Assembly (NCBI GenBank): GCA_047459075.1
Contig: VSCH01000014.1
Span: 1 to 64,000 of the forward strand
Direction of reading: 5' to 3'
Source of the DNA: ZC4RG19 sp017577565
GTDB lineage: Bacteria > Actinomycetota > Acidimicrobiia > Acidimicrobiales > VFJN01
Length of the DNA: 64,000 bases
Below, in pieces: positions 24,104-31,960 of this stretch (its first letter is position 1; each line of letters begins with the position of its first letter). Both the position numbers and the translations under genes were made by a program. The notes under the pieces are model-generated. The model was given only the letters and a program-made list of their open reading frames with translations, was not told the origin of the DNA and made no database searches.

Positions 24104-25080
24104 AGCGGCAGCCCCGCCAGGGACTCGACCTCGGCCAGCAGGGCCCGGGCCAGCGCGTCCACCTCGGCGGGACCGATCTCGGCGGTGAACTGGAACGGCA
24201 GCCGGATCTGCGGCAGGGGCAGGCCGGCGGCCAGCCGCTCGATCTGCGCGGCCTGCAGCGCCATGCGGTCGAGCCGGAACCGGGCCGCCTCGGCCAGGAC
24301 CTCGGCCTCGCCCGGGCGCAGCGCCACGCCGGCCTCGGCCGCCGCCGCCTCGACCTCCGCCGGGGTGGTCACGAGCCCGTCGACCGGTGGGTAGACGCCG
24401 TTGACCACGATCGGCCCCAGCCCGACGCCCACCCGGTCCTCCAGCGAGAACGCCGTCTCGACGGCCTCGTTCACGGGCGTCTCCTCGGGGATGGTGACCA
24501 GCACCACCTGGCAGCGCCGGTGGTCCTCCAGCAGCTCGAGCACGTCGCGGGCCTGGGCGTTGATCGGGCCGACGCTCACGGTGTCGAGCAGGCTGCGCGC
24601 CGACTGCAGGAAGGTGATGGCGTGGCCGGCGGCCGGGGCGTCGAGGACGATGAGGTCGGCCACCCCGGCCCGCTCGAGCTGCTTCACCTTGCCGAGCAGG
24701 AGGATGTCCTTGATGCCGGGCGCCGCGGTGGCCACGACGTCGAGCGCGCCCGTGGCGACGAGGCGCCGCGAGATGCGGGACATGCCGTGGTCCTCGAGGT
24801 ACTCGAGCAACGCCGCGTCGGCCGTGAGCGTGCGGGCCCGCACGTCCGCGGCGCCGTCGGGCCCGCCCCCCGGCGACAGCACGACCTCCTCGTAGCCGAG
24901 CTCGCCCTGGCCGAACATCGACGCCAGCCCGGAGCGGCCCTCGACCTCCACGACGAGCGTCGACAGGCCGGCGAGGGCGGCGGCCCGGGCCAGCGTGGCG
25001 CTGACCGTCGTCTTGCCGACCCCGCCCTTCCCGGCCACGATGACCAGCCGGGATGCAGCGAAGAACTGTTCAGGATCCAC
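24100..25080 (-). CDS. ArsA/Get3-like ATPase, first subunit
   Basis: A 326-residue ATPase with the complete deviant Walker A GKGGVGKTT at residues 17-25 and VLDAPAAGHAITFL as the switch II/Walker B region. The DPA stretch of the paralogue is replaced by VEVEGRSG. It is the first gene of the pair. It starts at GTG 25080; a TACAGT (25122-25127, minus) fits as -10 with a leader of about 35 nt. The N-terminus overlaps the start of the divergent NfeD-like gene by 28 bp. Confidence 0.85.
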   Translation of the reverse strand: MDPEQFFAASRLVIVAGKGGVGKTTVSATLARAAALAGLSTLVVEVEGRSGLASMFGQGELGYEEVVLSPGGGPDGAADVRARTLTADAALLEYLEDHGMSRISRRLVATGALDVVATAAPGIKDILLLGKVKQLERAGVADLIVLDAPAAGHAITFLQSARSLLDTVSVGPINAQARDVLELLEDHRRCQVVLVTIPEETPVNEAVETAFSLEDRVGVGLGPIVVNGVYPPVDGLVTTPAEVEAAAAEAGVALRPGEAEVLAEAARFRLDRMALQAAQIERLAAGLPLPQIRLPFQFTAEIGPAEVDALARALLAEVESLAGLPL

Positions 25081-26438
25081 AGCGCACGTCGTCGTCGGCC
25101 ACCTCCGCGGCGGCTCGCGGGACTGTAGCGAAGGCGCGGCCCCGGCCCGGACGGCGTGCGCGTGGACCCCGCCGGTGGGCCGCCCGGGCCGTGGCGGCGC
25201 TCGCCGTGGCCGGGGCGGGGCTGGTGGCCGTCGCTGCTCCCGGCGGCGCCCGGGACCGGTGCGCCGAGCGGAGCGACCGGGTGGTGGTCGTCGAGGTGGA
25301 CGGGCTGATCGACCCCGTGCTCGCCGACCTGATCGAGGACCAGGTCGCCGACGCCGCCGAGACCTGCCCGCTGGCGCTCGTGCTGCAGTTCGACAGCGGC
25401 GGCGCCGTCATCTCGGACGGCGAGATGGACGACCTCGTGGCGACGATCGAGCGGTCGCCCGTGCCCGTGGCCGTGTGGGTCGGGCCCTCGGGCTCCAAGG
25501 CGGCCGACGAGGCCGTGCGCGTCCTGGCCGCCGCCGACCTCACCGGCGTGTCGGTCGGCTCCAGCGTCGAGGTGACCCCCGCGCTGCTCGAGGCCCGCGG
25601 CCTCGAGCCCGGCGACCTGGGCTCGGTCGACGTGGGCGACCGGGTCGGCGCCCGCCGGGCCGTCGAGCTCGACCTGGTCGACAACGACGCCCCGACGATC
25701 CTCACCTTCGTCGTGGAGATCGACGGGTTCCGGACCGAGGTCGTCGACGGCGAGCGCCGCCCGACGACCGAGGTCGCCTTCACCGGGCTCGACGTGTTCG
25801 GCGAGGTCATGCACACCGTCGCCAGCCCCAACGTGGCCTACCTGCTGTTCGTCATCGGCCTGGGGCTGCTGCTGTTCGAGCTCTTCACGGCGGGGGTGGG
25901 CATCGCCGGCATGGTGGGCGCCGGCTCGCTCGTGCTCGGCTGCTACGGGCTGTCCGTGCTGCCGTTCCGGCCGGTCGGCGTCGCGCTCCTGCTGTTCGCC
26001 ATGTTCGGCTACGGCGTCGACGTGCAGACCGGCGTGCCCCGCGTGTGGACCGGCATCGCCACCGTGAGCTTCGTGCTCGGCTCGCTGCTGCTCTACGACG
26101 GGGTCTCGGCGAGCTGGATCACGCTTCTCGTCGCCTTCGTCGGCATGACGCTCGCCATGGTCTCCGGCATGCCGACGATGGTGCGGAGCCGGTTCTCGAC
26201 CCCGACGATCGGCCGGGACTGGATGATCGGCGAGATGGGCGACGCCCGCACCGACATCGCCCCCGACGGGGTCATCACCCTGCGGGGCGCCCCCTGGCGC
26301 GCCCGCACCAACCGGGCGACGCCCATCCGCAAGGGCGAGCGGGCCCGGGTCGTGGCCATCGAGGGGCTCGTGCTGGAGGTCGAGCCCGAGGAGGGCGGCG
26401 CCCGGGACCATCGGGAGCGCGCCCGCTCCCGGCAGTAG
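25053..26438 (+). CDS. NfeD-like membrane protein with ClpP-type N-terminal domain
   Basis: A 461-residue NfeD-family protein. A basic stretch and hydrophobic segment near residues 45-65 look like a signal anchor. Residues about 75-240 form a ClpP/crotonase-like domain with LQFDSGGAV. Several membrane segments follow (about 270-390), and a small beta-barrel NfeD domain ends the protein (WMIGEMGDARTDI to VVAIEGLVLEV). Such proteins pair with flotillins or stomatins in membrane quality control. No stomatin gene lies here. The ATG at 25053 is the only start that keeps the basic region before the signal; a GTG at 25191 would cut it off. The gene is therefore head-to-head overlapping with the ArsA gene. 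Confidence 0.78.
   Translation: MQRRTVQDPQRTSSSATSAAARGTVAKARPRPGRRARGPRRWAARAVAALAVAGAGLVAVAAPGGARDRCAERSDRVVVVEVDGLIDPVLADLIEDQVADAAETCPLALVLQFDSGGAVISDGEMDDLVATIERSPVPVAVWVGPSGSKAADEAVRVLAAADLTGVSVGSSVEVTPALLEARGLEPGDLGSVDVGDRVGARRAVELDLVDNDAPTILTFVVEIDGFRTEVVDGERRPTTEVAFTGLDVFGEVMHTVASPNVAYLLFVIGLGLLLFELFTAGVGIAGMVGAGSLVLGCYGLSVLPFRPVGVALLLFAMFGYGVDVQTGVPRVWTGIATVSFVLGSLLLYDGVSASWITLLVAFVGMTLAMVSGMPTMVRSRFSTPTIGRDWMIGEMGDARTDIAPDGVITLRGAPWRARTNRATPIRKGERARVVAIEGLVLEVEPEEGGARDHRERARSRQ
25122..25127 (-). promoter_or_regulatory. -10 element of the ArsA-pair operon
   Basis: TACAGT on the minus strand, 41 nt before the GTG at 25080. Confidence 0.45.
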
Positions 26439-26526
26439 CCACGGCGCCGGACCGCCCCTCCTTCCCCATTCGCGCCGTCGCCATTTCGACCCACCCGCGC
26501 CGGCCGTCATAGCGCTGAAGGTTCCG

Positions 26527-26553
26527 GTTACCGCCTGTTCACAAGCGCCTGAC
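26527..26553. promoter_or_regulatory. Three 11-bp-phased gTnAC-type repeats upstream of whiB
   Basis: GTTAC (26527), TTCAC (26538) and CTGAC (26549) are spaced 11 bp start to start, the arrangement used by GlnR half-sites. They lie about 50-75 bp upstream of the whiB -35. Only one or two match the consensus well, so chance is possible. Confidence 0.3.
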
Positions 26554-26599
26554 CTGGGACATCGCCGGGTCTGTCCGGCCGCCGCGCCCCAAACTGCCC

Positions 26600-26629
26600 C
26601 TTGTCCGGTTCCTTCCGACGGCGTTATCG
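26600..26629 (+). promoter_or_regulatory. Promoter of the WhiB gene
   Basis: -35 TTGTCC (26600-26605), an 18-bp spacer and -10 TATCGT (26624-26629), then a leader of about 15 nt containing GGAGGAAGG. Confidence 0.55.
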
Positions 26630-26650
26630 TCCGCCGGAGGAAGGGGGGGT

Positions 26651-26920
26651 ATGTCTGTGAGTGCACAGCGCGTTGAAGAAGATTGGCAGATGCGCGCCGC
26701 GTGTCGCGGCCCGCAGGCCGCCGTGTTCTTCCCGCCGTCGCACTTCGAGCGCAAGAGCGAGAAGCTGCGTCGGGAGGAGCAAGCCAAGGCCATCTGCGCC
26801 ACGTGTTCGGTGCGCGAGCCGTGCCTCGAGTACGCGCTCCGCATCCGTGAGCCTCACGGGATCTGGGGGGGCCTGAGCGAGGCAGAGCGCCGAGCAGCCT
26901 TGGCGGCACAGCAGAACTGA
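26651..26920 (+). CDS. WhiB-family Fe-S transcriptional regulator
   Basis: An 89-residue WhiB protein. The four cluster cysteines are C18, C49, C52 and C58 (C-x30-C-x2-C-x5-C), followed by the GIWGG turn at 70-74 and a basic tail (AERRAAL). WhiB proteins bind a 4Fe-4S cluster, partner with the principal sigma factor and respond to redox or nitric oxide. Its place next to the two ArsA-type ATPases resembles the mycobacterial whiB4 neighbourhood, though the NfeD-like gene intervenes here. A perfect 16-bp hairpin ends the transcript. Confidence 0.93.
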   Translation: MSVSAQRVEEDWQMRAACRGPQAAVFFPPSHFERKSEKLRREEQAKAICATCSVREPCLEYALRIREPHGIWGGLSEAERRAALAAQQN

Positions 26921-26937
26921 CACGTCAGCGCGACGCA

Positions 26938-26985
26938 CGGCCGGCGCGGCGCCGTCCCCGGAGGGGGAGGGCGCCGCGCCGGCCG
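26938..26985 (+). terminator. Strong hairpin after the WhiB gene
   Basis: A 16-bp perfect inverted repeat (26938-26953 with 26970-26985) around a 16-nt loop, 17 bp past the stop codon. There is no T tract, which is normal for GC-rich actinomycetes. Confidence 0.75.
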
Positions 26986-27345
26986 CGTCTCGGGCCGGTC
27001 CCGGCCGCCACGCTCGCCGCCCACCACGGTGGCACCGGCCGGGCCCCGGGAGGGGCGCGCGGCGGCACCCTCGGGTCCGCACGGCCCGGTGCGGACCGGC
27101 CGGCGACCTTGGCGTGGCCGGAGCGCTGCGCCGATCCTCTGCGGTGCCACCGCTCTCCGAGCCGGCGGCACCGCCTGGCCCCCCGTGGTCGGCGCCACGC
27201 TCCAGCCACGCCGTACGAGGATCCCCTCCCCCGTCGGTGGCGGCATCGTAACCATCGGGACGTCGGATGTGAAGAGGGTCACGTCACGGCGTGCGTCCGC
27301 CCAGGCGAGGCGCGTGGGCAGGCCACCGGCGGGGCGGGCCGGCGG
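26986..27345. other. Intergenic stretch without a convincing gene
   Basis: About 360 bp between the whiB terminator and the fxsA promoter. The open frames here are Arg/Pro-rich and lack a start signal or recognisable domain. The last 110 bp (27240-27345) hold a few AT-richer words that may belong to regulation of fxsA. No RNA gene is recognised. Confidence 0.5.
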
Positions 27346-27351
27346 TAGGCT
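27346..27351 (+). promoter_or_regulatory. -10 element of the fxsA operon
   Basis: TAGGCT, about 48 nt before the ATG at 27400. Confidence 0.4.
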
Positions 27352-27399
27352 GGGGGCCCAGCGGCTCCCGGTTCACCCGACCGTCCGCCGCCGTCCCGC

Positions 27400-27876
27400 A
27401 TGGCACTCCTGCTGTTCCTCGTCTTCGTCGTCGCCCCGCTCGCCGAGCTGGCCGTGCTCATCCAGGTGGGCGCCGCGATCGGGGTGCTGAACACCATCGG
27501 CCTCCTGGTCCTGGTGTCGCTGGTGGGCGCGTGGCTCGCCAAGCGGGAGGGGCTCGGCGTCCTCCGCCGCATCCAGGCGACGATCGCCCGGGGCGAGCTG
27601 CCCAGCAGGGAGGTCGCCGACGGCGCCCTGATCCTGCTGGCCGGGGCGCTGATGATCGCACCCGGGTTCATCAGCGACGCGCTCGCCGTCGTCCTGCTGC
27701 TGCCCCCGACCCGGGCCCTCGTGCGGGCGCCGCTCGTGCGCTGGGCCGTGGGCCGCGGGCGGGTCACCGTCGTCCGGGGCGCCCGGTGGGGCGGCGCGGA
27801 GGTGTGGGACGTCGAGAGCTGGGAGGAGCCGGCGCGACCCTCGCTGCGCCACGAGCTCGGAGAGGCCCATGACTGA
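27400..27876 (+). CDS. fxsA: FxsA family membrane protein
   Basis: A 158-residue cytoplasmic-membrane protein of the FxsA family, named for relief of phage T7 exclusion in E. coli; its normal function is not known. Two N-terminal hydrophobic segments (about 2-22 and 26-46) are followed by GALILLAGALMIAPGFISDALAV-type segments centred near 74-100, the family core. The C-terminal 45 residues are soluble. Its last 8 bp overlap the next gene, so it is the first gene of an operon with the MBL hydrolase. Confidence 0.88.
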   Translation: MALLLFLVFVVAPLAELAVLIQVGAAIGVLNTIGLLVLVSLVGAWLAKREGLGVLRRIQATIARGELPSREVADGALILLAGALMIAPGFISDALAVVLLLPPTRALVRAPLVRWAVGRGRVTVVRGARWGGAEVWDVESWEEPARPSLRHELGEAHD

Positions 27877-28729
27877 CGCCTCTGCGGACGACCAGCCGAA
27901 GCCCATCGTCTACGGGGTGGCGAGCGCGCTGTCACCGATGGTGCGGCGCATCGTCGCCAACAACCCCGGCCTCATGACCGGGCCCGGCACCAACACCTAC
28001 CTGGTCGGCATCGACGAGATCGCCGTCATCGACCCCGGCCCGGCCGACGACGCCCACCTCGACGCCATCGCCGGCTGCGGCGGCGACCGCATCCGCTGGA
28101 TCCTGCTGACCCACACCCACGAGGACCACTCGCCCGGCGCGACCGGCCTCCGCAAGCGGACGGGCGCCCCGGTGCTCGGGTTCGGGCCCGGGCACGGCAA
28201 GGGCAAGGTCCGGCTCGACGGCACGCTGGCCGACGGCGACGTCATCGAGGCGACCGAGTTCCACCTCACCGCCATCCACACGCCGGGCCACGCGTCCAAC
28301 CACCTCTGCTACCTCCTCAACGAGGAGCGCACCCTGTTCACCGGCGACCACCTCATGCAGGGATCGACGGTGGTCATCAGCCCACCGGACGGCGACATGG
28401 CCGCCTACCTGGCGTCGCTCGAGCGCGTCAAGGCCATCCGGCCCCGCCTGCGGGCCATCGCGCCCGGCCACGGCCACGTGATCACCGACCCGATCGCCGC
28501 CATCGACGAGGTCGTCGAGCACCGGCTGGCCCGCGAGGCGCAGGTCCTCGAGGAGCTGCGGTCGCGGGGCACCGCCACCATCGCCGAGCTCGTCGAGGCC
28601 ATCTACACCGACGTCCCCGCCGAGCTGCACCCCATGGCCCGCCGCACCGTCTGGGCGCACCTGCGCAAGCTGGCCACGGAGGGCGCGGTGACCGGCGAGC
28701 GGCTCGACGGCAAGTGGTCGGCCGCCTGA
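27869..28729 (+). CDS. Metallo-beta-lactamase fold hydrolase (LACTB2-like)
   Basis: A 286-residue zinc hydrolase. The metal motif HTHEDH lies near residue 90, a second His in IHTPGHA, the bridging Asp in FTGDH and a final His near GHGHVI. The C-terminal 70 residues form a winged-helix-like domain, as in LACTB2/RNase-type members. The reaction may be nuclease or thioesterase; the sequence does not decide. It overlaps fxsA by 8 bp, so translation is coupled. Confidence 0.87.
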   Translation: MTDASADDQPKPIVYGVASALSPMVRRIVANNPGLMTGPGTNTYLVGIDEIAVIDPGPADDAHLDAIAGCGGDRIRWILLTHTHEDHSPGATGLRKRTGAPVLGFGPGHGKGKVRLDGTLADGDVIEATEFHLTAIHTPGHASNHLCYLLNEERTLFTGDHLMQGSTVVISPPDGDMAAYLASLERVKAIRPRLRAIAPGHGHVITDPIAAIDEVVEHRLAREAQVLEELRSRGTATIAELVEAIYTDVPAELHPMARRTVWAHLRKLATEGAVTGERLDGKWSAA

Positions 28730-28738
28730 CCGCTTCTC

Positions 28739-28744
28739 TAGGGT
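28739..28744 (+). promoter_or_regulatory. -10 element of the MerR-type gene (leaderless)
   Basis: TAGGGT, 7 nt before the GTG at 28752. Confidence 0.5.
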
Positions 28745-28751
28745 GCGGGCA

Positions 28752-29513
28752 GTGGTGAGTGGGAGGAGCGCGGCCGACGACGCGCGGACCGGTGGCTACA
28801 CCGTCGACGAGGTGGCGCGCCTGACCGGCGCCACCGTCCGCACGATCCGCTGGTACCAGTCCGAGGGGCTGCTGCCGCCCCCCCGCCGGTCGGGCCGGGT
28901 CGCCGTCTACGACGACGAGCACGTGGCCCGCCTGGAGGCCATCCGCGACCTGCAGGCCCACGGGCTGACGCTCACCGCCATCCGCCGCCTGCTCGACCAG
29001 GCGCCGGGCCACGCGGCCAGCACGGCCCTCGCCTTCGTCAAGGCGGCGGTCGCCCAGACCGCCGACGAGGGCACCGAGACCATCTCCGCCGAGGAGGGCG
29101 CGGCCCGCCTCGGCATGGCGGTCGACGAGGTCGACCCCGAGCTCGTCGAGCGGATGGGGATGGCCCGCGTGCTCGAGGACGGGCGCTGGCAGGTCCTCGT
29201 GCCGTCGGCCTTCGAGGCCGCGGCCGAGCTCGCCCGGGCCGGCGTGCCCGCCGACAAGCGGGTCGAGGTCGGCCAGGCGCTGCACGAGCACGCGCAGGCC
29301 ATGGCCCGGGCGGTCGTCGACCTGTTCGTCGAGCACCTGTGGCGGCCCTCCGACCACCACGCCGACGATCCCGAGGCCTGGACGGCCCTGACCGAGGCCG
29401 TCGAGCGCCTGCGGCCGCTGGCGACCGCGACGGTGGCCAGCTTCTTCGGCGTGGCGCTGGCCCGGGAGGCCGAGGCCGCCGCCGAGCGCGCCCTCGCCTC
29501 GCCCTCGTCCTGA
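28752..29513 (+). CDS. MerR-family transcriptional regulator
   Basis: A 253-residue regulator. The MerR winged helix at about 15-85 begins with YTVDEVARLTGATVRTIRWYQ, whose Arg-Tyr recognition pattern is classic. A leucine-rich dimerisation helix follows. The C-terminal 160 residues are helical and acidic, contain no cysteines, and probably sense an organic ligand rather than a metal. GTG 28752 is preferred over GTG 28743 because it lies at the expected transcription start of the TAGGGT promoter. The effector is unknown. Confidence 0.85.
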   Translation: MVSGRSAADDARTGGYTVDEVARLTGATVRTIRWYQSEGLLPPPRRSGRVAVYDDEHVARLEAIRDLQAHGLTLTAIRRLLDQAPGHAASTALAFVKAAVAQTADEGTETISAEEGAARLGMAVDEVDPELVERMGMARVLEDGRWQVLVPSAFEAAAELARAGVPADKRVEVGQALHEHAQAMARAVVDLFVEHLWRPSDHHADDPEAWTALTEAVERLRPLATATVASFFGVALAREAEAAAERALASPSS

Positions 29514-29548
29514 GCCCGGCGAGCGCGCGGGAGCGGCGCCGCCGGGGC

Positions 29549-30736
29549 TCAGGTGCCGGCGCCGCGGATCTCGAGCGCGGTCTCCGCGGCGGCGAGGATG
29601 CGAGCGCTGCACCCGGCCATCGCCGCCGGGGGCACGGCCTCCTCGACGATGCGGGCGGCGATGGCCCGGAAGGCCTCGGCCGCCGGCCCCTCGCCCAGCA
29701 CGACCGGGCTGCCCTCGTCGCCGCCGGCCGACACGGACGGCTCGAGCGGCACCTGCCCGAGCAGGGGGACGCCGGCGTCCTCGGCCAGCTGGCGACCGCC
29801 GCCCTCGCCGAAGAGGGCGTAGCTCTCGCCGTGGTCGCACCGGAACGCGCTCATGTTCTCGATGACGCCGGCCACCCGCAGGTAGCTCTTGCGGGCCATG
29901 CCCACGGCCCGGATCGCGACCTTCTGGGCGGCGCGGGCGGGCGTCGTCACGACCACGACGTCGGCCCGGGGCACGAGCCGGGCGACGCCCATCTGCACGT
30001 CGCCGGTGCCCGGGGGCATGTCGACCAGCAGGTAGTCGAGGTCGTCGCCCCAGCGGACGTCCTGCAGGAAGTGCTGGACGCCCCGGTTGAGCATGAGGCC
30101 CCGCCACATCAGCGCGGTCTCCTCGTCGTCGACGAGCAGGCCCATCGACACGACCCGCAGGACCCCGTCGCCGAGCGGCCGCTCGATCGGCACGATCTGC
30201 TTGCGACCGTCCTCGACGGTGCCGGCCAGCCGGCCCTCGACCCCGAGCATGCGGGGGACGGAGAAGCCCCAGATGTCGGCGTCGAGCACGCCGACGGTCA
30301 GGCCCCGGGCGGCCAGGGCGGCGGCGAGGTTCACGGTGACCGACGACTTGCCGACGCCACCCTTGCCCGACGCGATGAGGACGACCTTGGCCGACAGCGG
30401 CACCGAGGTCTGCTCCGGTCGCTGCGCCGCCTTGAGGCGGGCGGTGGCCATGGCGGCCGAGCGCTCCTCGGGGGTCATCTCGCCCCAGTGCAGGCGCACC
30501 TCGGTGACCCCGGGGAGGGACTCGAGCCGGGCGACGACGTCCTTCTTGATCTGCGCCCGCAGCGGGCACCCGGCGGTGGTCAGCGCGACCGTGACGTCGA
30601 CGGCGCCGTCGGGGCGCACCTCGGCCGAGCGGACCATGCCGAGCTCGACGATGTCGCTGCCCAGCTCCGGGTCGACGACGCCGCGGAGGACGCCCATGAC
30701 GTCCTGCGACGTCGGCAGCGACCGGTTCACATCCAC
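29549..30736 (-). CDS. mrp: Mrp/ApbC-type Fe-S cluster carrier ATPase
   Basis: A 395-residue P-loop ATPase that delivers Fe-S clusters to target proteins. Residues 1-85 are a MIP18/DUF59 domain; the ATPase loop SGKGGVGKSS is at 123-132. The usual CxxC that bridges clusters in the dimer is present only as one cysteine (ENMSAFRCDHGE), so the mode of cluster binding may differ. An additional cysteine lies near the C-terminus (MAGCSARI). GTG 30736 has TAGAAT 8 nt upstream. It is divergent from a Cys-rich ArsR-type regulator, and erpA lies just beyond. Confidence 0.9.
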   Translation of the reverse strand: MDVNRSLPTSQDVMGVLRGVVDPELGSDIVELGMVRSAEVRPDGAVDVTVALTTAGCPLRAQIKKDVVARLESLPGVTEVRLHWGEMTPEERSAAMATARLKAAQRPEQTSVPLSAKVVLIASGKGGVGKSSVTVNLAAALAARGLTVGVLDADIWGFSVPRMLGVEGRLAGTVEDGRKQIVPIERPLGDGVLRVVSMGLLVDDEETALMWRGLMLNRGVQHFLQDVRWGDDLDYLLVDMPPGTGDVQMGVARLVPRADVVVVTTPARAAQKVAIRAVGMARKSYLRVAGVIENMSAFRCDHGESYALFGEGGGRQLAEDAGVPLLGQVPLEPSVSAGGDEGSPVVLGEGPAAEAFRAIAARIVEEAVPPAAMAGCSARILAAAETALEIRGAGT

Positions 30737-30744
30737 GGGGCCGG

Positions 30745-30750
30745 ATTCTA
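30745..30750 (-). promoter_or_regulatory. -10 element of mrp (leaderless)
   Basis: TAGAAT on the minus strand, 8 nt from the GTG at 30736. It faces away from the regulator promoter at 30783, 32 bp away. Confidence 0.6.
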
Positions 30751-30782
30751 CCGGCGGAGGCCGGGGAAACCGGGAGCCGGGG

Positions 30783-30788
30783 TAGACT
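30783..30788 (+). promoter_or_regulatory. -10 element of the SufR-like regulator (leaderless), flanked by an inverted repeat
   Basis: TAGACT, 8 nt before the GTG at 30797. It is bracketed by CGGGG and CCCCG, which form a small inverted repeat over the -10 and could be an operator. Confidence 0.55.
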
Positions 30789-30796
30789 CCCCCGAC

Positions 30797-31498
30797 GTGA
30801 CCGAGGTCGCTCGGAACGCGCCCGCCACGCCGCGGCTCGACGTGCTGAAGGCGCTCGGCGACAACACGCGGTACGCGATCTACCTCGAGCTCGCCCGGTC
30901 ACCCCGCCCGCTGGCCACGGCCGAGGTGGCGGAGACGCTCGGGCTGCACCCGAACACGGTCCGACCCCACCTCGAGCGCATGCGCGAGGTCGGGCTGCTC
31001 ACCATCGAGACCGACGCCCGCGGCACCGTCGGCCGCCCCCAGCACCTCTACTCGCTGGCCCCCGACGCGCCGTCCCTCGGCCTCGAGCCGGCCACGTTCC
31101 CGGTGCTCGCCCGCATGCTCCTGCGGGTGGCGGCCACCGCCGAGCTCGGCCGCGACGAGGTCGTCGAGGCGGGCCGGGAGCAGGGCGAGGCCGACGCCGC
31201 GACGATGACGCCGCCGGACGGCGTGCCCCCGGCGGCCGCCTGCCTGGAGGCGCTCCTGGCACGCCTCGACGCCCTGGGCTTCGACCCGGCGGTCGCCGGC
31301 GACGACGAGACGGCCACCGTCGCGTTCACCCACTGCCCGTTCCGCGAGCTGGCCGAGGCGCAGCCCGACATCGTCTGCGCGCTCCACGAGGGCCTGGTCG
31401 AGGGCATCGTCGACACGCTGGGTGGCGCGGCCGTCGAGGCGTTCCACCCGCTCACCCACCCGTCGGCCTGCCAGGTGCAGCTCGCGCTGTCACGCTGA
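30797..31498 (+). CDS. ArsR-type (COG2345, SufR-like) regulator with candidate Fe-S cysteines
   Basis: A 233-residue transcription factor. Residues 12-85 are a winged helix (TVRPHLERM as recognition helix). The C-terminal domain carries three spaced cysteines: C180-x13-C194-x30-C225, with the first in HCPFRELA. SufR-type repressors use such cysteines to hold an Fe-S cluster that reports Fe-S demand. It is divergent from mrp and directly upstream of erpA, so control of these Fe-S genes is a fair inference. A second regulator with the same cysteine pattern is at 42453-43154. Confidence 0.82.
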   Translation: MTEVARNAPATPRLDVLKALGDNTRYAIYLELARSPRPLATAEVAETLGLHPNTVRPHLERMREVGLLTIETDARGTVGRPQHLYSLAPDAPSLGLEPATFPVLARMLLRVAATAELGRDEVVEAGREQGEADAATMTPPDGVPPAAACLEALLARLDALGFDPAVAGDDETATVAFTHCPFRELAEAQPDIVCALHEGLVEGIVDTLGGAAVEAFHPLTHPSACQVQLALSR

Positions 31499-31532
31499 GC
31501 GCGACATGTCGCCGCCGACGGCGGCGCCCCGG

Positions 31533-31557
31533 TACCCTGGTGCCGTTCCCGGGAACG
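31533..31557 (+). promoter_or_regulatory. erpA promoter with 14-bp palindrome at the transcription start
   Basis: -10 TACCCT at 31533-31538. A perfect palindrome CGTTCCCGGGAACG at 31544-31557 covers the expected transcription start. It is a good operator candidate. Confidence 0.5.
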
Positions 31558-31595
31558 TCCGGTTTCCACGCCAGACCGGAGGAGGCTCCAGAGAC

Positions 31596-31916
31596 GTGAT
31601 CGCGCTCACCCCGGCCGCAACCGAGAAGGTCCGCTCCCTCATGGAGCAGGAGGGGGCCGAGGACCTCGCGCTGCGTGTGGCCGTGCGCCCGGGCGGTTGC
31701 TCCGGGTTCAGCTACGAGATGTTCTTCGACACCGACGTGTCGGACGAGGACAAGACGGCCGAGTACGACGGCGTGAAGGTCGTCGTCGACCCGTCGAGCG
31801 CCATGCTCCTCGAGGGCGCGACCCTCGACTACAAGGACGGCCTCCAGGGCGCGGGGTTCGCCATCGACAACCCCAACGCCCAGCGCACGTGCGGGTGCGG
31901 CCAGAGCTTCAGCTGA
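31596..31916 (+). CDS. erpA: A-type Fe-S cluster carrier ErpA/IscA family
   Basis: A 106-residue A-type carrier that passes Fe-S clusters to apo-enzymes. The three conserved cysteines are C35 (GGCSGF), C99 and C101 (CGCG). The length and GGCSGFSY motif are classic. The GTG at 31596 has GGAGGAGG upstream. It lies 97 bp after the SufR-like regulator and has its own promoter and palindrome. Confidence 0.93.
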   Translation: MIALTPAATEKVRSLMEQEGAEDLALRVAVRPGGCSGFSYEMFFDTDVSDEDKTAEYDGVKVVVDPSSAMLLEGATLDYKDGLQGAGFAIDNPNAQRTCGCGQSFS

Positions 31917-31960
31917 CGACGACGCGCTGAGCCGTCCGGGCCGGCGCAGCTGGGGAGCTG

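Noticed and set aside
22937..25080. An arsenite efflux ATPase system
   Set aside because: No ArsB or ArsR neighbour and no arsenite-binding cysteine cluster; Get3-like or mycobacterial-type function fits better.
25191..26438. NfeD-like gene starting at GTG 25191
   Set aside because: This would remove the basic stretch before the signal anchor. The ATG at 25053 is kept despite the 28-bp head-to-head overlap.
26854..27282. Minus-strand frame across the whiB-fxsA gap
   Set aside because: Composition is Arg/Pro/Gly, it crosses the terminator hairpin and part of whiB, and has no ribosome site.
27291..27872. Plus-strand frame overlapping fxsA
   Set aside because: Out-of-frame shadow of fxsA with Arg/Gly-rich low-complexity product.
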